64,000 bases of DNA from Streptomyces umbrinus (lineage in GTDB: Bacteria > Actinomycetota > Actinomycetes > Streptomycetales > Streptomycetaceae), in contig NZ_JAUSZI010000002.1 in the NCBI RefSeq assembly GCF_030817415.1, positions 9,362,001-9,426,000 of the forward strand, written 5' to 3'. Under the pieces are notes generated by a model. It ran no database searches. It was not told the DNA's origin and was given only the letters and a program-made list of their open reading frames with translations. Shown in pieces: positions 18,198 to 29,595 of this stretch. Made by a program: the position numbers and the translations under genes. Numbering within the stretch: position 1 is the first letter of the stretch; each line of letters opens with the position of its first letter.

Positions 18198-19274
18198 TCA
18201 GTCCCCGGTGCGCTCCGGCTCGGTGGTCGGAGATCGCAGGGCGAGGAGGTGGCCGTTGAGGGTGCCGACGTAGACCACGCCGTCCACGACCGTCGGCGAG
18301 CCCACCCGGTGACCCGCTGGGAACTTCCCGCGCAACGCGCCGGTGGCCGCGTCCACGGTGTACAGGTGGTGGTCCCAGGAGCCGAAGTGGACCAGCCCGT
18401 CGGCCACCGCCGCCGAGGACGCCACCGCCCCGTCGGCGGCGAACCGCCATCGCGGCTCGCCGGTGGCGGCATCCACCGCGTAGTGATGGTTGTCCCAACT
18501 GCCGCAGTGCACAAGGCCGTCGGCGACTGCGGGGGAGGCGGTCACATAGTGGCCGGTGCGGCACTCCCACTTCCGCCGCCCGTCGTGGGCGTCCACCGCG
18601 TACAGGCTGCTTCCGCTGCTCAGGAAGACGGTTCCCCCGGACACCGCCGGCACCGATGCCTCGTTCCACTCGCGGCCGGTGGTGAACCGCCAGCGCCTCT
18701 CCCCGGTGGCCGCGTCCACGGCATGGAGACCCTTGTTGTCGCGCTCCCCGCCGACGTGTGCGTACACCACCCCGTCGGCCACGGCCGGGCATCCGAGCAC
18801 CTCGCCGCCGGTCAGTTCCCATCGCTGCTCCCCGGTGGTGGCGTCGAGGGCCCGCAGACCGTTCCCGTTGCCGATGTACACCATCCCGTCGGCCACGGCG
18901 GCACGTGAGCTCACGGGCGCACCGGTACCGGCCTTCCAGAGCTGCCGCCCGGTGGGTGCGTCCAACGCGTACACGACGCCCATCGCGTCGTCGCTGCCGA
19001 AGTGGACCACCGAGCCGGCCACCACCGGCGCCAGCGGGCTGATCCGGTCATGACCGGTGACGAAGCTCCACCGCTGCTGCCCGGTGGCCGCGTCCAGGGC
19101 ATACAGCTCAGGCCCGCTGCTGACGTGCACGACGCCGTCCGCCACGGCCGGCCTCGACATCCCCCCGTGGCCGGACGCGAAGCGCCACCGCTCCCTCGAC
19201 TCCAGCGACACCATCCGCCGCACCCCGTTTCCGCCCGTCCCCACCCCGTGGGCCCGGTCGGAGCCCACGGGCAT
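18198..19274 (-). CDS. PQQ-like beta-propeller repeat protein
   Basis: A 358-residue protein made almost entirely of about eight repeats of the PQQ/quinoprotein type. Each has a strand of the form PAVADGVVY, then ALDAATGEQRW or a variant. This predicts an eight-bladed beta-propeller. No signal peptide, kinase domain or dehydrogenase active-site residue is visible, although in Streptomyces such propellers often form the C-terminal sensor half of Ser/Thr kinases. The start is uncertain: an ATG at 19274 has GGGGGA close upstream, and a second ATG at 19214 (MVSLESRERW) begins right at the first blade. The function is unknown. Confidence 0.75.
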   Translation of the reverse strand: MPVGSDRAHGVGTGGNGVRRMVSLESRERWRFASGHGGMSRPAVADGVVHVSSGPELYALDAATGQQRWSFVTGHDRISPLAPVVAGSVVHFGSDDAMGVVYALDAPTGRQLWKAGTGAPVSSRAAVADGMVYIGNGNGLRALDATTGEQRWELTGGEVLGCPAVADGVVYAHVGGERDNKGLHAVDAATGERRWRFTTGREWNEASVPAVSGGTVFLSSGSSLYAVDAHDGRRKWECRTGHYVTASPAVADGLVHCGSWDNHHYAVDAATGEPRWRFAADGAVASSAAVADGLVHFGSWDHHLYTVDAATGALRGKFPAGHRVGSPTVVDGVVYVGTLNGHLLALRSPTTEPERTGD

Positions 19275-19359
19275 GATCCCCCACAGGAGCCGGGTGGAGA
19301 AGAAGACGTTCAGCGACGCCCGCAGGGCTCAGGTGTCGGGGTGTCGTCGAGGTGCCGTG

Positions 19360-20100
19360 TCAGGACGGGGCGAGGACGCAGAACTCGTGGCCCTCAGGGT
19401 CGGTCAGGCACGTCCACGGGACGTCGCCCTGGCCGAGGTCGAGGTCGATGGCGCCGAGGGCGCGCAGCCGGTCCACCTCTGCGGCCTTGTCGTCGCCGGG
19501 GTAGGGCAGCAGGTCGAAGTGGATGCGGTCCGGCACGGTCTTCACGTCGGGCGAGCGGAGGAACTCGAGATACGGGCCGCCACCCTTGGCGGAGCGCAGC
19601 GACGCGTGATCGTCGGTCACCTCGTGCAGGGTCCAGTCCGTCGCCTCGCCCCAGAACCGGGCCATGGCCCGAGGATCCACGCAGTCGACCACCACCGCGG
19701 CGATCGGCCCGGTGTCCCGGTAGACGTCCCGCGGCTCCAGCACGCAGAACTCGTTGCCCTCGGGGTCGGCGAGGACCGTCCACGGCACGTCTCGCTGACC
19801 CACGTCGACAGGCTTCGCACCGAGCGCCTTCAGGCGCGCGACCAGCTCCGTCTGATGGCCCGCGGAGGTGGTGGCGAGATCGAGGTGCGTACGGTTCTTC
19901 GTCGCCGTCTTGGGTTCCGGGACGGGAGCGACGTCGATGCAGACGGCGACCGGGTGCGGCCGGACGAGGTCGCCGCCGGGTCCGACGTAGGTGGTCACGC
20001 CGGGGCTGAACACACTCCAGCCGAGTGCCTCCGCCCAGAACCGGCCGACCGCCAAGCCATCGAGAGCCTTGATGTTCACCTGAACAGGTCGCAGTGCCAT
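19360..20100 (-). CDS. Two-domain VOC (glyoxalase-like) protein
   Basis: A 246-residue cytoplasmic protein with two VOC modules in tandem. Each module begins with a RFW-type segment (GLAVGRFWAEALGW; DPRAMARFWGEATDW) and ends with the same signature (DVPWTVLADPEGNEFCVLEP; DVPWTCLTDPEGHEFCVLAP). VOC proteins include glyoxalases, dioxygenases and antibiotic-sequestering proteins. His in HLDLAT and HFDLLP and the terminal Glu of each module could ligate metal, but the reaction is unknown. The ATG at 20100 is the first start that keeps the conserved N terminus (MALRPVQVNIKALD). It is divergent from argC. Confidence 0.85.
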   Translation of the reverse strand: MALRPVQVNIKALDGLAVGRFWAEALGWSVFSPGVTTYVGPGGDLVRPHPVAVCIDVAPVPEPKTATKNRTHLDLATTSAGHQTELVARLKALGAKPVDVGQRDVPWTVLADPEGNEFCVLEPRDVYRDTGPIAAVVVDCVDPRAMARFWGEATDWTLHEVTDDHASLRSAKGGGPYLEFLRSPDVKTVPDRIHFDLLPYPGDDKAAEVDRLRALGAIDLDLGQGDVPWTCLTDPEGHEFCVLAPS

Positions 20101-20173
20101 GCCGGCGATCCTATGCACCCGCTCTGCGACGACATCCGCAGGTCGCGGCCCCTGTCCCGCGCCACACCCCTGA

Positions 20174-22432
<2,259 letters not shown>

Positions 22433-22594
22433 CGTGCCCGCTTGGTTGTCGCGGGTCCTCGTCGTCGCCGACGAGAGTTCCTGTTTCTCAGGCGACCGCT
22501 CGCCCCGGACGAGTCCGGGATGAGTCTTACATCGCCTCCGCAGGCCAACACCGCCCGCCCGGCGGCTGATCCGAGATCCTTCCGAAAGTCGGCT
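22433..22594 (+). other. Atypical argJ-argB spacer
   Basis: In an operon otherwise joined by 4-bp overlaps or very short gaps, this 162-bp stretch separates argJ from the chosen argB start. It is open in the argB frame and contains an in-frame ATG at 22520, so it could be translated as an N-terminal extension. I saw no ARG box, terminator or strong ribosome-binding site in it. Confidence 0.5.
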
Positions 22595-23575
22595 ATGACG
22601 GTCAATCACTCAGAAGAGCGAAAGTCTTCGACTCGCAAGCACACCGCACTGCCCAAGGCGCAGATCCTCATCGAGGCGCTGCCCTGGCTGACGCGGCACA
22701 ACGGCAGGACGGTCGTCATCAAGTTCGGCGGCAACGCCATGATCGACGAGGACCTGAAGGCCGCGTTCGCACAGGACGTCGTGTTCCTGCGCCAGGCCGG
22801 GCTCAAGCCCGTGGTCGTGCACGGCGGCGGCCCGCAGATCAGCGCGGCCCTGGACCGGCACGGCATCGTCAGCGAGTTCAAGGCGGGCCTGAGGGTCACC
22901 ACCGAGGACGCCATGGACGTCGTACGCATGGTGCTCGCCGGACAGGTCCAGCGTGAACTCGTCGGGCTGCTCAACCAGCACGGACCGCTCGCCGTGGGAC
23001 TCACCGGCGAGGACGCGCACACCATCACCGCCACCAAGCACCAGCCCGAGATCGACGGGGAGTTGGTCGACATCGGGCGGGTGGGCGAGATCACCGCGAT
23101 CGACACGGGCGCGATCGAGGCACTGCTCGCCGACGGCCGTATCCCGGTCGTCTCGTCGATCGCCCGTAGCCAGGACGACGGACATGTCTACAACGTCAAT
23201 GCTGATACGGCGGCTGCGGCACTCGCTGCGGCGCTGGGTGCCGAAACACTGATGGTCCTCACGGACGTCGAGGGACTCTACGAGGACTGGCCGAACTCCG
23301 ACGAGGTCATCAGCCGGCTCACCGCGAGAGAGCTGGAGAAGCTGCTGCCCGAACTGGCCAGCGGCATGGTGCCGAAGATGGAGGGCTGTCTGCACGCCGT
23401 CCGCAACGGCGTGAACACCGCCCGGGTGATCGACGGCCGGGTCCAGCACTCGATCCTGCTGGAGATCTTCACCGACGAGGGCATCGGCACGATGGTCGTG
23501 CCGGACGCGCAAGAGCCGCACGGGCATGAGCCGATCAGTCATGAGCCGCACAGGCATGAGGGGGAAGCCGTATGA
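22595..23575 (+). CDS. argB: Acetylglutamate kinase
   Basis: ArgB phosphorylates N-acetylglutamate with ATP, the second arginine step. The 326-residue protein has the amino-acid-kinase core: [34 protein letters not shown], and the ATP-site lysine in MVPKMEGC. The conserved protein usually starts about at [12 protein letters not shown]; the ATG at 22595 adds about a dozen residues ([12 protein letters not shown]) and has only a weak GAAAG upstream, while another ATG at 22520 would add 25 more. The C terminus is also unusual: three 15-bp units add a His-rich tail ([20 protein letters not shown]). The stop overlaps the argD ATG by four bases. Confidence 0.94.
   Translation: MTVNHSEERKSSTRKHTALPKAQILIEALPWLTRHNGRTVVIKFGGNAMIDEDLKAAFAQDVVFLRQAGLKPVVVHGGGPQISAALDRHGIVSEFKAGLRVTTEDAMDVVRMVLAGQVQRELVGLLNQHGPLAVGLTGEDAHTITATKHQPEIDGELVDIGRVGEITAIDTGAIEALLADGRIPVVSSIARSQDDGHVYNVNADTAAAALAAALGAETLMVLTDVEGLYEDWPNSDEVISRLTARELEKLLPELASGMVPKMEGCLHAVRNGVNTARVIDGRVQHSILLEIFTDEGIGTMVVPDAQEPHGHEPISHEPHRHEGEAV
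23513..23557 (+). repeat. Three 15-bp tandem units in the 3' end of argB
   Basis: Units GAGCCGCACGGGCAT, GAGCCGATCAGTCAT and GAGCCGCACAGGCAT run head to tail, encode [10 protein letters not shown] and EPHRH, and add a His-rich tail to ArgB. Confidence 0.75.
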
Positions 23576-24774
23576 CCGCCAACGAACAGCTCACCCAGCG
23601 ATGGCAGGGCGCGCTGATGGACAACTACGGCACCCCGCGGCTGCCCCTCGTCCGGGGCGCGGGCACCAGGCTGTGGGACGCCGACGGCAAGGAGTACCTG
23701 GACTTCGTCGGCGGGATCGCGGTCAACGCGCTGGGCCACGCCCACCCGGCGATCGTCGAGGCCGTCAGCCGGCAGATCGCCTCCCTCGGCCATGTCTCCA
23801 ACCTCTTCGTCGCCGAGCCGCCCGTCGCGCTCGCCGAACGGCTGCTCCAGCTCTTCGGGCGGGACGGCCGCGTCTACTTCTGCAACTCGGGGGCCGAGGC
23901 CAACGAGGGCGCCTTCAAGATCGGCCGGCTCACGGGCCGCGGGCACATGGTCGCCACCGACGGCGGTTTCCACGGCCGGACCATGGGCGCGCTCGCGCTC
24001 ACCGGCCAGCCGGGCAAGCGGGAGCCGTTCCTGCCGCTGCCAGGAGACGTCACGCATGTGCCGTACGGGGACCCGCAGGCGCTCGCCGCCGCCGTCACCG
24101 AGGACACGGCGCTGGTCGTCATCGAGCCGGTCCAGGGCGAGAACGGCGTGGTCGTACCGCCGCCCGGTTACCTCAAGGCGGCCCGTGCCATCACCGCCGC
24201 CACCGGTACGCTCCTCGTCCTCGACGAGGTGCAGACGGGTGTCGGCCGGACGGGGCACTGGTTCGAGTACCAGGCCCACGAGGGTGTCCTGCCGGACGTC
24301 GTCACGCTCGCCAAGGGGCTCGGCGGCGGGCTTCCGCTCGGCGCGACCGTCGCCTTCGGCCGGGCCGCGCAGCTGCTGAAGCCCGGCCACCACGGCACGA
24401 CGTTCGGCGGCAACCCGGTCGCCTGCGCCGCCGGACTCGCCGTCCTCGACACGATCCAGGCGGAGGGGCTGCTGGAGAACGTGAAGCGGACGAGCGAGAA
24501 GCTGCGGGACGGAATCGAGACGCTCGGCCACCCGCTGATCGACCATGTCCGGGGAGCGGGTCTCCTCCTGGGTATCGTGCTCACCGAGCCGCTCGCGCCC
24601 CGTGCGCAGCAGACGGCTCAGGACGCCGGTCTCCTGGTGAACGCGCCCGCCCCCGATGTCGTACGGCTGATGCCGCCGCTGAACGTGAGCGACGACGAGG
24701 TGGACGTGTTCCTGCGGGCCCTGCCCGGCGTCCTCGACCAGGCCCGAGACGCCGACGGGGACGGAGCATCCTGA
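23572..24774 (+). CDS. argD: Acetylornithine aminotransferase
   Basis: ArgD converts N-acetylglutamate semialdehyde to N-acetylornithine with glutamate as donor. The 400-residue fold-type I PLP enzyme shows [13 protein letters not shown] near the start, [13 protein letters not shown] for cofactor phosphate binding, [12 protein letters not shown], and the Schiff-base lysine in [14 protein letters not shown]. The ATG overlaps argB (ATGA), and argR follows after 17 bp. Nothing unusual is seen in the protein. Confidence 0.96.
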   Translation: MTANEQLTQRWQGALMDNYGTPRLPLVRGAGTRLWDADGKEYLDFVGGIAVNALGHAHPAIVEAVSRQIASLGHVSNLFVAEPPVALAERLLQLFGRDGRVYFCNSGAEANEGAFKIGRLTGRGHMVATDGGFHGRTMGALALTGQPGKREPFLPLPGDVTHVPYGDPQALAAAVTEDTALVVIEPVQGENGVVVPPPGYLKAARAITAATGTLLVLDEVQTGVGRTGHWFEYQAHEGVLPDVVTLAKGLGGGLPLGATVAFGRAAQLLKPGHHGTTFGGNPVACAAGLAVLDTIQAEGLLENVKRTSEKLRDGIETLGHPLIDHVRGAGLLLGIVLTEPLAPRAQQTAQDAGLLVNAPAPDVVRLMPPLNVSDDEVDVFLRALPGVLDQARDADGDGAS

Positions 24775-24791
24775 GGAATGGGACGACGACG

Positions 24792-25328
24792 ATGAGTCAG
24801 GCGCAGGACCACGAGCACGCGGGGCCGGCGGTCCCGCAGACCCGCACCGCACGCCACCGCCGGATCGTGGACATCCTCAACCGGCAACCGGTGCGCTCCC
24901 AGAGCCAGTTGGCCAAGCTTCTGGCCGACGACGGGCTGAACGTCACTCAGGCGACGCTCTCCCGGGACCTGGACGAGCTGAACGCGGTGAAGATCCGCAA
25001 CAACGACGGCGACCTGATCTACGCGGTGCCGAGCGAGGGGGGTTTCCGTACGCCTCGCGCGCCGCTGGGGGAGTCGGCGAAGGAGGAGCGGATGCGGAGG
25101 CTGTCCTCGGAGCTGTTGATCTCCGCGGAGGCTTCGGCGAACCTCGTGGTGCTGCGGACACCTCCGGGGGCTGCGCAGTTTCTTGCCTCGGCGATCGACC
25201 AGGCCGAGTTGCACGACATTCTCGGGACGATCGCCGGGGATGACACGCTGTTGCTGATCAGCCGCAACCCCACTGGGGGGCAGGAGTTGGCCGATCACTT
25301 GCTGCGGTTGGCTCAGAACCATCATTGA
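24792..25328 (+). CDS. argR: Arginine repressor
   Basis: ArgR is a hexameric arginine-responsive repressor and activator that binds ARG boxes. The 178-residue protein has an N-terminal winged helix (residues about 20-85, with [28 protein letters not shown] split across the recognition helix) and a C-terminal oligomerisation and arginine-binding domain with [14 protein letters not shown]. It is the last gene of argCJBDR. Likely targets in this window are the argC and argG promoters. A dispersed repeat begins 16 bp after the stop. Confidence 0.95.
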   Translation: MSQAQDHEHAGPAVPQTRTARHRRIVDILNRQPVRSQSQLAKLLADDGLNVTQATLSRDLDELNAVKIRNNDGDLIYAVPSEGGFRTPRAPLGESAKEERMRRLSSELLISAEASANLVVLRTPPGAAQFLASAIDQAELHDILGTIAGDDTLLLISRNPTGGQELADHLLRLAQNHH

Positions 25329-25343
25329 GGTTGTGTCTCGGGT

Positions 25344-25384
25344 GCGGGTGGGCTGTGGCTGGTCGCGCAGTTCCCCGCGCCCCT
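25344..25384 (-). repeat. Stop-associated dispersed repeat, copy d
   Basis: Short form on the minus strand, read in plus orientation as GTGCGGGTGGGCTGTGGCTG followed by GTCGCGCAGTTCCCCGCGCC. It starts 16 bp after the argR stop and leads directly into a degenerate array. Confidence 0.72.
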
Positions 25385-25657
25385 GAAAAGCTTGGCCCGG
25401 CCCGGCGGATTGCCAGGCCATCCGCGCCCCTGAAAGCTGCAGCAGCTCAGGCCGCTTACCAGGGCGCCCGCGCCCCGAAGAGCTTGCGCCGGCCCCAGAC
25501 GGGGTTGCCAAGCCATCCGCGCCCCTGAAAAACCCGCTGCAACCCAGGCCGCCCGCGTGCCCGAAGGGCTGACTCCGCCTCAGTCCAGGCCGCTCGTCGG
25601 GACGCCCGTGCCTCTGAAAACCCCCGGCTGCCCGTGCGCCTGAAGGGTGACTCCGCC
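25370..25657. repeat. Degenerate short-unit array after argR
   Basis: The 329-bp gap after argR holds no gene I can support. About seven imperfect copies of a unit containing GCGCCCCTGAAA recur every 25-50 bp (near 25378, 25423, 25468, 25520, 25556, 25608 and 25633), joined by variants of CAGGCCGC and GACTCCGCCTCAG. The unit equals the G/C-rich end of the adjacent dispersed repeat plus its flank, as if that end had been amplified locally. Confidence 0.6.
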
Positions 25658-26482
25658 TCAGCCCAGCCTGTTGGCCAGGCCGCCCGTGCATCTGACCTCG
25701 TCGCCCGCTGTGATCAGTAGGGCTTCGACGTCCGGTAGGGATTCCAGCCAGGTGAGGGCCTGGCGGGAGCCCATGGCGAAGGCTGCTGTGGCCCAGGCGT
25801 CGGCCCAGGTGATGCGGGGGCCGACGACGGTCACGGCGACCAGGTCGGTGACCGCGGAGCGGCCGGTGCGCGGGTCCACGATGTGGGTGCCGCGCTCGGC
25901 GGAGCCGGAGGTGGCCACAGCCAGCTCGTCGACACCGGCCGCGGAGACCACCGCGGCCAGACCGCCGGGCCGCAGTGGGTCGGAGACGCCGACCCGCCAG
26001 GGCCGGTGCGGCCCCGGCACGCCGTACATCTGCACGTCACCGCCGCCGTTCACGCTGACGCCGCTCGCCCCGGCCGCGACGAGATGCCGGGCCACGCGCT
26101 CGACGGCCCAGCCCTTCACCATGCCGGTCGGGTCGATGAGACCCGCGTATCTCGTACTGAACCAGCCGTCGCTCAACCGCTCGGCCTCGGCGCACAGTTC
26201 GAGCACCTCGGCGACCTCCGGGTCGCAACTCTCGACGGTCAGTTCGCCGCGCGCCAGCCGGGAGATCTGGCTGTCCTCGCGATAGGTGCTGAACACCTCG
26301 TCCACTGCGTGGAGTTGGGCCACGGCCTGAGCCAACGCGGCCTGTACGGCCCCGGGTTCACCACCCCGTACGTCGAAGGAGAAGACCGTGCCCATCACCT
26401 CCTCCGCGTGACGCACCGCTACGGGCGCCTCGGCGGGTTCGGTGGGTTCGGCCAGACCGGCCGGCTCGGTCGGTTCAGCCAC
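25658..26482 (-). CDS. apbE: FAD:protein FMN transferase (ApbE family)
   Basis: This enzyme would transfer FMN from FAD to a threonine of a target protein outside the cytoplasmic membrane. The 274-residue sequence shows the family core MGTVFSFDVRGG, FSTYREDSQISRL, VNGGGDVQMYGV, HIVDPRTGRSAV and the metal-site region ITWADAWATAAFAMG. The GTG at 26482 overlaps the stop of the FMN-binding gene by eight bases (GTGGCTGA), so the two are coupled. No signal peptide is obvious, as in several actinobacterial ApbE proteins. The neighbouring product carries two SGATYTS flavinylation sites and is the likely substrate. Confidence 0.9.
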   Translation of the reverse strand: MAEPTEPAGLAEPTEPAEAPVAVRHAEEVMGTVFSFDVRGGEPGAVQAALAQAVAQLHAVDEVFSTYREDSQISRLARGELTVESCDPEVAEVLELCAEAERLSDGWFSTRYAGLIDPTGMVKGWAVERVARHLVAAGASGVSVNGGGDVQMYGVPGPHRPWRVGVSDPLRPGGLAAVVSAAGVDELAVATSGSAERGTHIVDPRTGRSAVTDLVAVTVVGPRITWADAWATAAFAMGSRQALTWLESLPDVEALLITAGDEVRCTGGLANRLG

Positions 26483-27311
26483 CGGCCTGGTCCAGGGCCG
26501 ACTGCAGGGACTCCTTGTAGCCGCCGCTGGTGTACGTGGCGCCGGACACGGCGTCGATGTCGGCGCTGCCCGCCGCGACCGCGGCCTGGTTGAGCTTGGG
26601 CACCGCGTCACCGCTGATCTGGCTGCTGCGGCCACCGCTGGGCGACTTCACCGCCTCGGCCTTGGTGATCTTCCCACCGGTGACGGTGATCCGGACCTGC
26701 ACGGGGCCGTAGTCGGTCTCGACGGCCGTGCCCGTGAGGGTCTTCGCCTGGGCGGAACCCCCACCGGTGGATCCGCCGGTGGATCCACCCGTGGACCCGC
26801 TCGCGTCGGCCGAGCCGCCTCCGCCGCCCGAGCCTCCGCCGGTCGCCGAGGACGCGCCGGCCTTGTCGAGGGCCGACTGCAGGGACTTCTTGTAGCCGCC
26901 GCTCGTGTAGGTGGCACCCGAGACCGCGTCGATGTCGGCGCTGCCCGTCTGGATGGCCGCCTGGTTGAGCTTGGGCACCGAGTTGGTGCTGACCTCGGTG
27001 CTGCGACCGCCGCTGGGTGCCTCGATGGCGGCGGCCGAGGTGATCTTCCCGCCGCTCATCGTGATACGGACCTGGACGTTGCCGTACTCGGTCTTGACGA
27101 CGTCACCGGTGAGGGTCTGGTCACCTCCGCCGCCCGCGGCCTGTACGCCTCCGGAGCCCTGGGGCGCGACCGACTGCTGCCCTTGTGGCGTGCCCTCGGC
27201 CGACGCGGCCGCCGGGTCCGAGGAGGGCTTCAGCGTCAGCAGCAGCACGATCCCGGATACCGTGGCGGCACCGGCCAGCACGACGCGTCGCAGGGGGTGG
27301 CTCTTCTTCAT
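26475..27311 (-). CDS. Membrane-anchored protein with two FMN-binding domains
   Basis: A 278-residue protein with an N-terminal signal anchor (RVVLAGAATVSGIVLLL), a low-complexity linker, and two FMN_bind domains (about residues 63-150 and 188-278) separated by a Gly/Ser-rich linker. Each ends in DAVSGATYTSGGYKKSLQSAL or its twin, where the Thr of SGAT is the covalent FMN site used by ApbE in NqrC/RnfG-like proteins. The two domains are alike enough in DNA to indicate duplication. With the upstream ferric-reductase-like gene it would pass electrons outside the membrane. It lies second in a three-gene minus-strand operon. Confidence 0.9.
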   Translation of the reverse strand: MKKSHPLRRVVLAGAATVSGIVLLLTLKPSSDPAAASAEGTPQGQQSVAPQGSGGVQAAGGGGDQTLTGDVVKTEYGNVQVRITMSGGKITSAAAIEAPSGGRSTEVSTNSVPKLNQAAIQTGSADIDAVSGATYTSGGYKKSLQSALDKAGASSATGGGSGGGGGSADASGSTGGSTGGSTGGGSAQAKTLTGTAVETDYGPVQVRITVTGGKITKAEAVKSPSGGRSSQISGDAVPKLNQAAVAAGSADIDAVSGATYTSGGYKESLQSALDQAGG

Positions 27312-27330
27312 CGGTGCGGACTCCCGTTCG

Positions 27331-28701
27331 TCACAGCTCGAAGGACTCGTGGTGGATGCGGCGGGCCGGCACGCCCGCGCCGCGCAGTGCGGTGTACGCG
27401 CCCTCGGCGAAGCCGGGAGGCCCGCACAGGAACACGTCGTGCTCGTCGATGTCGGGCAGCTTCCGGCGCAGCGTCTCCGGGTTGATGTCCGGGCGCTCTC
27501 CGTCGGGGCTGTTCACCGCGTACATCAGGCGGGCGCCGCGCTCGTCGGCGATCGCCGACAGCTCGTCCCACAGCGCCAGGTCCTGCGTGCTGTTGGCCCG
27601 GTACAGCAGGGTGAGGTCGCCGCGCTCGGCGGGCAGCGTCTCGAACAGCGCCCGCATCGGGGTGATCCCCACGCCGCCGGCCATCAGCAGCACCTTGCCG
27701 CGGCTGCGCCGGGACGCGGTCATCGCGCCGTACGGGCCCTCGGCCCACACCCGCGTGCCCCGCTTCAGCCCCTTCAGCGCGGTGCTGTGGTCGCCGAGCG
27801 CCTTGACCGTGATCCTGAGCAGACCGGGCCTCGGCGCCGCCGACAGCGAGTACGGGTGCGAACTGAGCCGCATGCCCGGTGCCAGGAACCGCCAGCGGAA
27901 GAACTGCCCGGGCTCGGCACCGATGCGGTGCAGCCGCTTCCCGCTGATCAGCACGGAGACGATGCCGGGCGCCTCCTCGACGACCTCCTCGACCCGCATC
28001 CGGTGCCGCAGGTTCAGCCGGATCGGCGTGATCACCCGGTACCAGAGCACCAGCGCGGTCACGGTCCCGTACAGCGCGTACCAGGCCGTCGTGGCGGCCG
28101 GCTCGACCGCGAAGTCGTTGCCGGTGGACAGCTGGTGCCAGAACGACAGATACACGGCCGCGTACGTGAGCAGGTGGATGTGGTACCAGGTGTCGTACGG
28201 GATCCGCTTGCGCAGGCCGCCGACGGAGATCAGGCCGATGAACAGCAGCACACCCGTGCCGATGGCCGCCTTGCCCATGTCGGGCAGGGTCTTGACCGAC
28301 TCGATGGTCTGGTCGACGACCCCCGTGTTCGCCTGGAGGGCGTAGCCGTACATCGTCAGCCCGATGTGGGCGAGCGTGAGACAGAGCATGTAACGGCCGC
28401 TCATGGCGTGCCAGCGGGCGACCCGGTCGGAGCCGACCCGGCGTTCCAGCGCCGGCACCCGGGCCATCTGCAGGACCACGAGAGCCATCAGATACCCGGC
28501 CAGCAGACCGGTGATCCGGCCCGCGTTCAGGATCCGGCCCTTGTCGTCCGCGATGGACGGGGTGTTGCTCCACCACAGCCAGATCACGCCCGCCGCACCC
28601 GCCCACACGGCGATCAGCAACGGGATGGCGGGGGAGCGACGTGGGCGAATGCGGCGCATCGTCTGGCGCCGCGCCGCGCGGCCGCCGGCGATCGTGCTCA
28701 C
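27331..28701 (-). CDS. Ferric-reductase-like transmembrane flavocytochrome
   Basis: A 456-residue membrane oxidoreductase. The N-terminal half holds about six helices with paired histidines (RWHAMSGRY, LAHIGLTMYGY, WYHIHLLTYAAVY, FWHQL) suited to binding two b haems. The C-terminal half is a ferredoxin-reductase-type FAD/NAD(P)H module: the FAD motif HPYSLSAAP, the nucleotide motif LLMAGGVGITPMRAL, and CGPPGF near the end. It would move electrons from NAD(P)H across the membrane. The GTG at 28701 follows GGAGGA; the upstream frame lacks family similarity. The FMN-binding and ApbE genes follow, pointing to delivery of electrons to covalently bound FMN. Confidence 0.88.
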   Translation of the reverse strand: MSTIAGGRAARRQTMRRIRPRRSPAIPLLIAVWAGAAGVIWLWWSNTPSIADDKGRILNAGRITGLLAGYLMALVVLQMARVPALERRVGSDRVARWHAMSGRYMLCLTLAHIGLTMYGYALQANTGVVDQTIESVKTLPDMGKAAIGTGVLLFIGLISVGGLRKRIPYDTWYHIHLLTYAAVYLSFWHQLSTGNDFAVEPAATTAWYALYGTVTALVLWYRVITPIRLNLRHRMRVEEVVEEAPGIVSVLISGKRLHRIGAEPGQFFRWRFLAPGMRLSSHPYSLSAAPRPGLLRITVKALGDHSTALKGLKRGTRVWAEGPYGAMTASRRSRGKVLLMAGGVGITPMRALFETLPAERGDLTLLYRANSTQDLALWDELSAIADERGARLMYAVNSPDGERPDINPETLRRKLPDIDEHDVFLCGPPGFAEGAYTALRGAGVPARRIHHESFEL

Positions 28702-28876
28702 GGTTCCTCCGTGGGGGACGCTGGGAAGGGGAGTGGCCCCTTGGCCCAGTGGTACGTCCCGGGACGGCGGAGTGTTCAACGGCCCGCGGAGCAAGCCGTG
28801 AACTGGTGCGACTCGCGGTAACCCGAGGTGGCGAGGGTCTCCTCGGCGGACGGCCGCACGAAGTCGGACGCAGCGG

Positions 28877-29593
28877 TCAGTAGCGGACGATCGAGGTGGG
28901 CCCGTCGTCCGTCCCGATGGCGATGTGCGGCCTGCGCGCCGGATCGGCCCAGGTCAGGATGCGCCGCATCGCGTCGTGGGACACGGAGACACAACCGGCC
29001 GTCGCTCCGCTCCCGTTGACGTGCAGGAAGATCCCCGCGCCGCGCCCCCGCACCGGCCGCTCGTAGTTGAAGCCGATGACGAGCGCGTACGCGTACTGCG
29101 TCTTGTACGTGATCAGGTGCTCGGACTCGGCGGCACGGCAGTCGGCCGGGCGTGGCTCGGTCCAGCGGTTGTAGGAGCGGGAGGCGTTGTCCTCGCACCA
29201 CCAGGAGTCCTGCTTCACCGGGCGGTACTTCGCCCTCGTCCCCTCGGGCGCCGCCTTGATGCCGAAGGCGTACGGCAGGTCGTACAGGCCGGTGGGGGTG
29301 GTGTTCGTGCCCTGCTCGCGGGAGCCGCCCTCGACGAGCCCCTTGGCGCCGAACCGCGCGGGCACGGAACCGGCCTTCGCCCAGCGCCTGTCCCGCCGGT
29401 CCCACCAGGTGACCGTGCCGGTCGTCGAGGAGGTCCGGGAGGCCTGCGCGGTGATGAGCTGGCTGCCGCCGCCCGTGTCCGCCATCCGCTCGGGCAGCGG
29501 CGGCTGACTGCCGGCGTCACCGGCCGCACCGGGGGCACTCGGGGCCAGTACGAAGAGGGACACGGACGCGAGAAGGGCGGCTCCTGGGCGCAT
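28877..29593 (-). CDS. Secreted L,D-transpeptidase (YkuD-like)
   Basis: A 238-residue exported protein with a Sec signal (MRPGAALLASVSLFVLAPSA). The catalytic region is HVNGSGATAGCVSVS, which contains the His and Cys of L,D-transpeptidases in the order HX(3-5)S/GXXGC. The upstream part shows TPTGLYDLPYAFG, also typical. Such enzymes crosslink peptidoglycan or related substrates through L,D bonds. It precedes the flavocytochrome operon on the same strand with a 175-bp gap, so it is probably transcribed separately. Its start lies two bases from the stop of the PPOX-fold gene. Confidence 0.85.
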   Translation of the reverse strand: MRPGAALLASVSLFVLAPSAPGAAGDAGSQPPLPERMADTGGGSQLITAQASRTSSTTGTVTWWDRRDRRWAKAGSVPARFGAKGLVEGGSREQGTNTTPTGLYDLPYAFGIKAAPEGTRAKYRPVKQDSWWCEDNASRSYNRWTEPRPADCRAAESEHLITYKTQYAYALVIGFNYERPVRGRGAGIFLHVNGSGATAGCVSVSHDAMRRILTWADPARRPHIAIGTDDGPTSIVRY

Positions 29594-29595
29594 GC

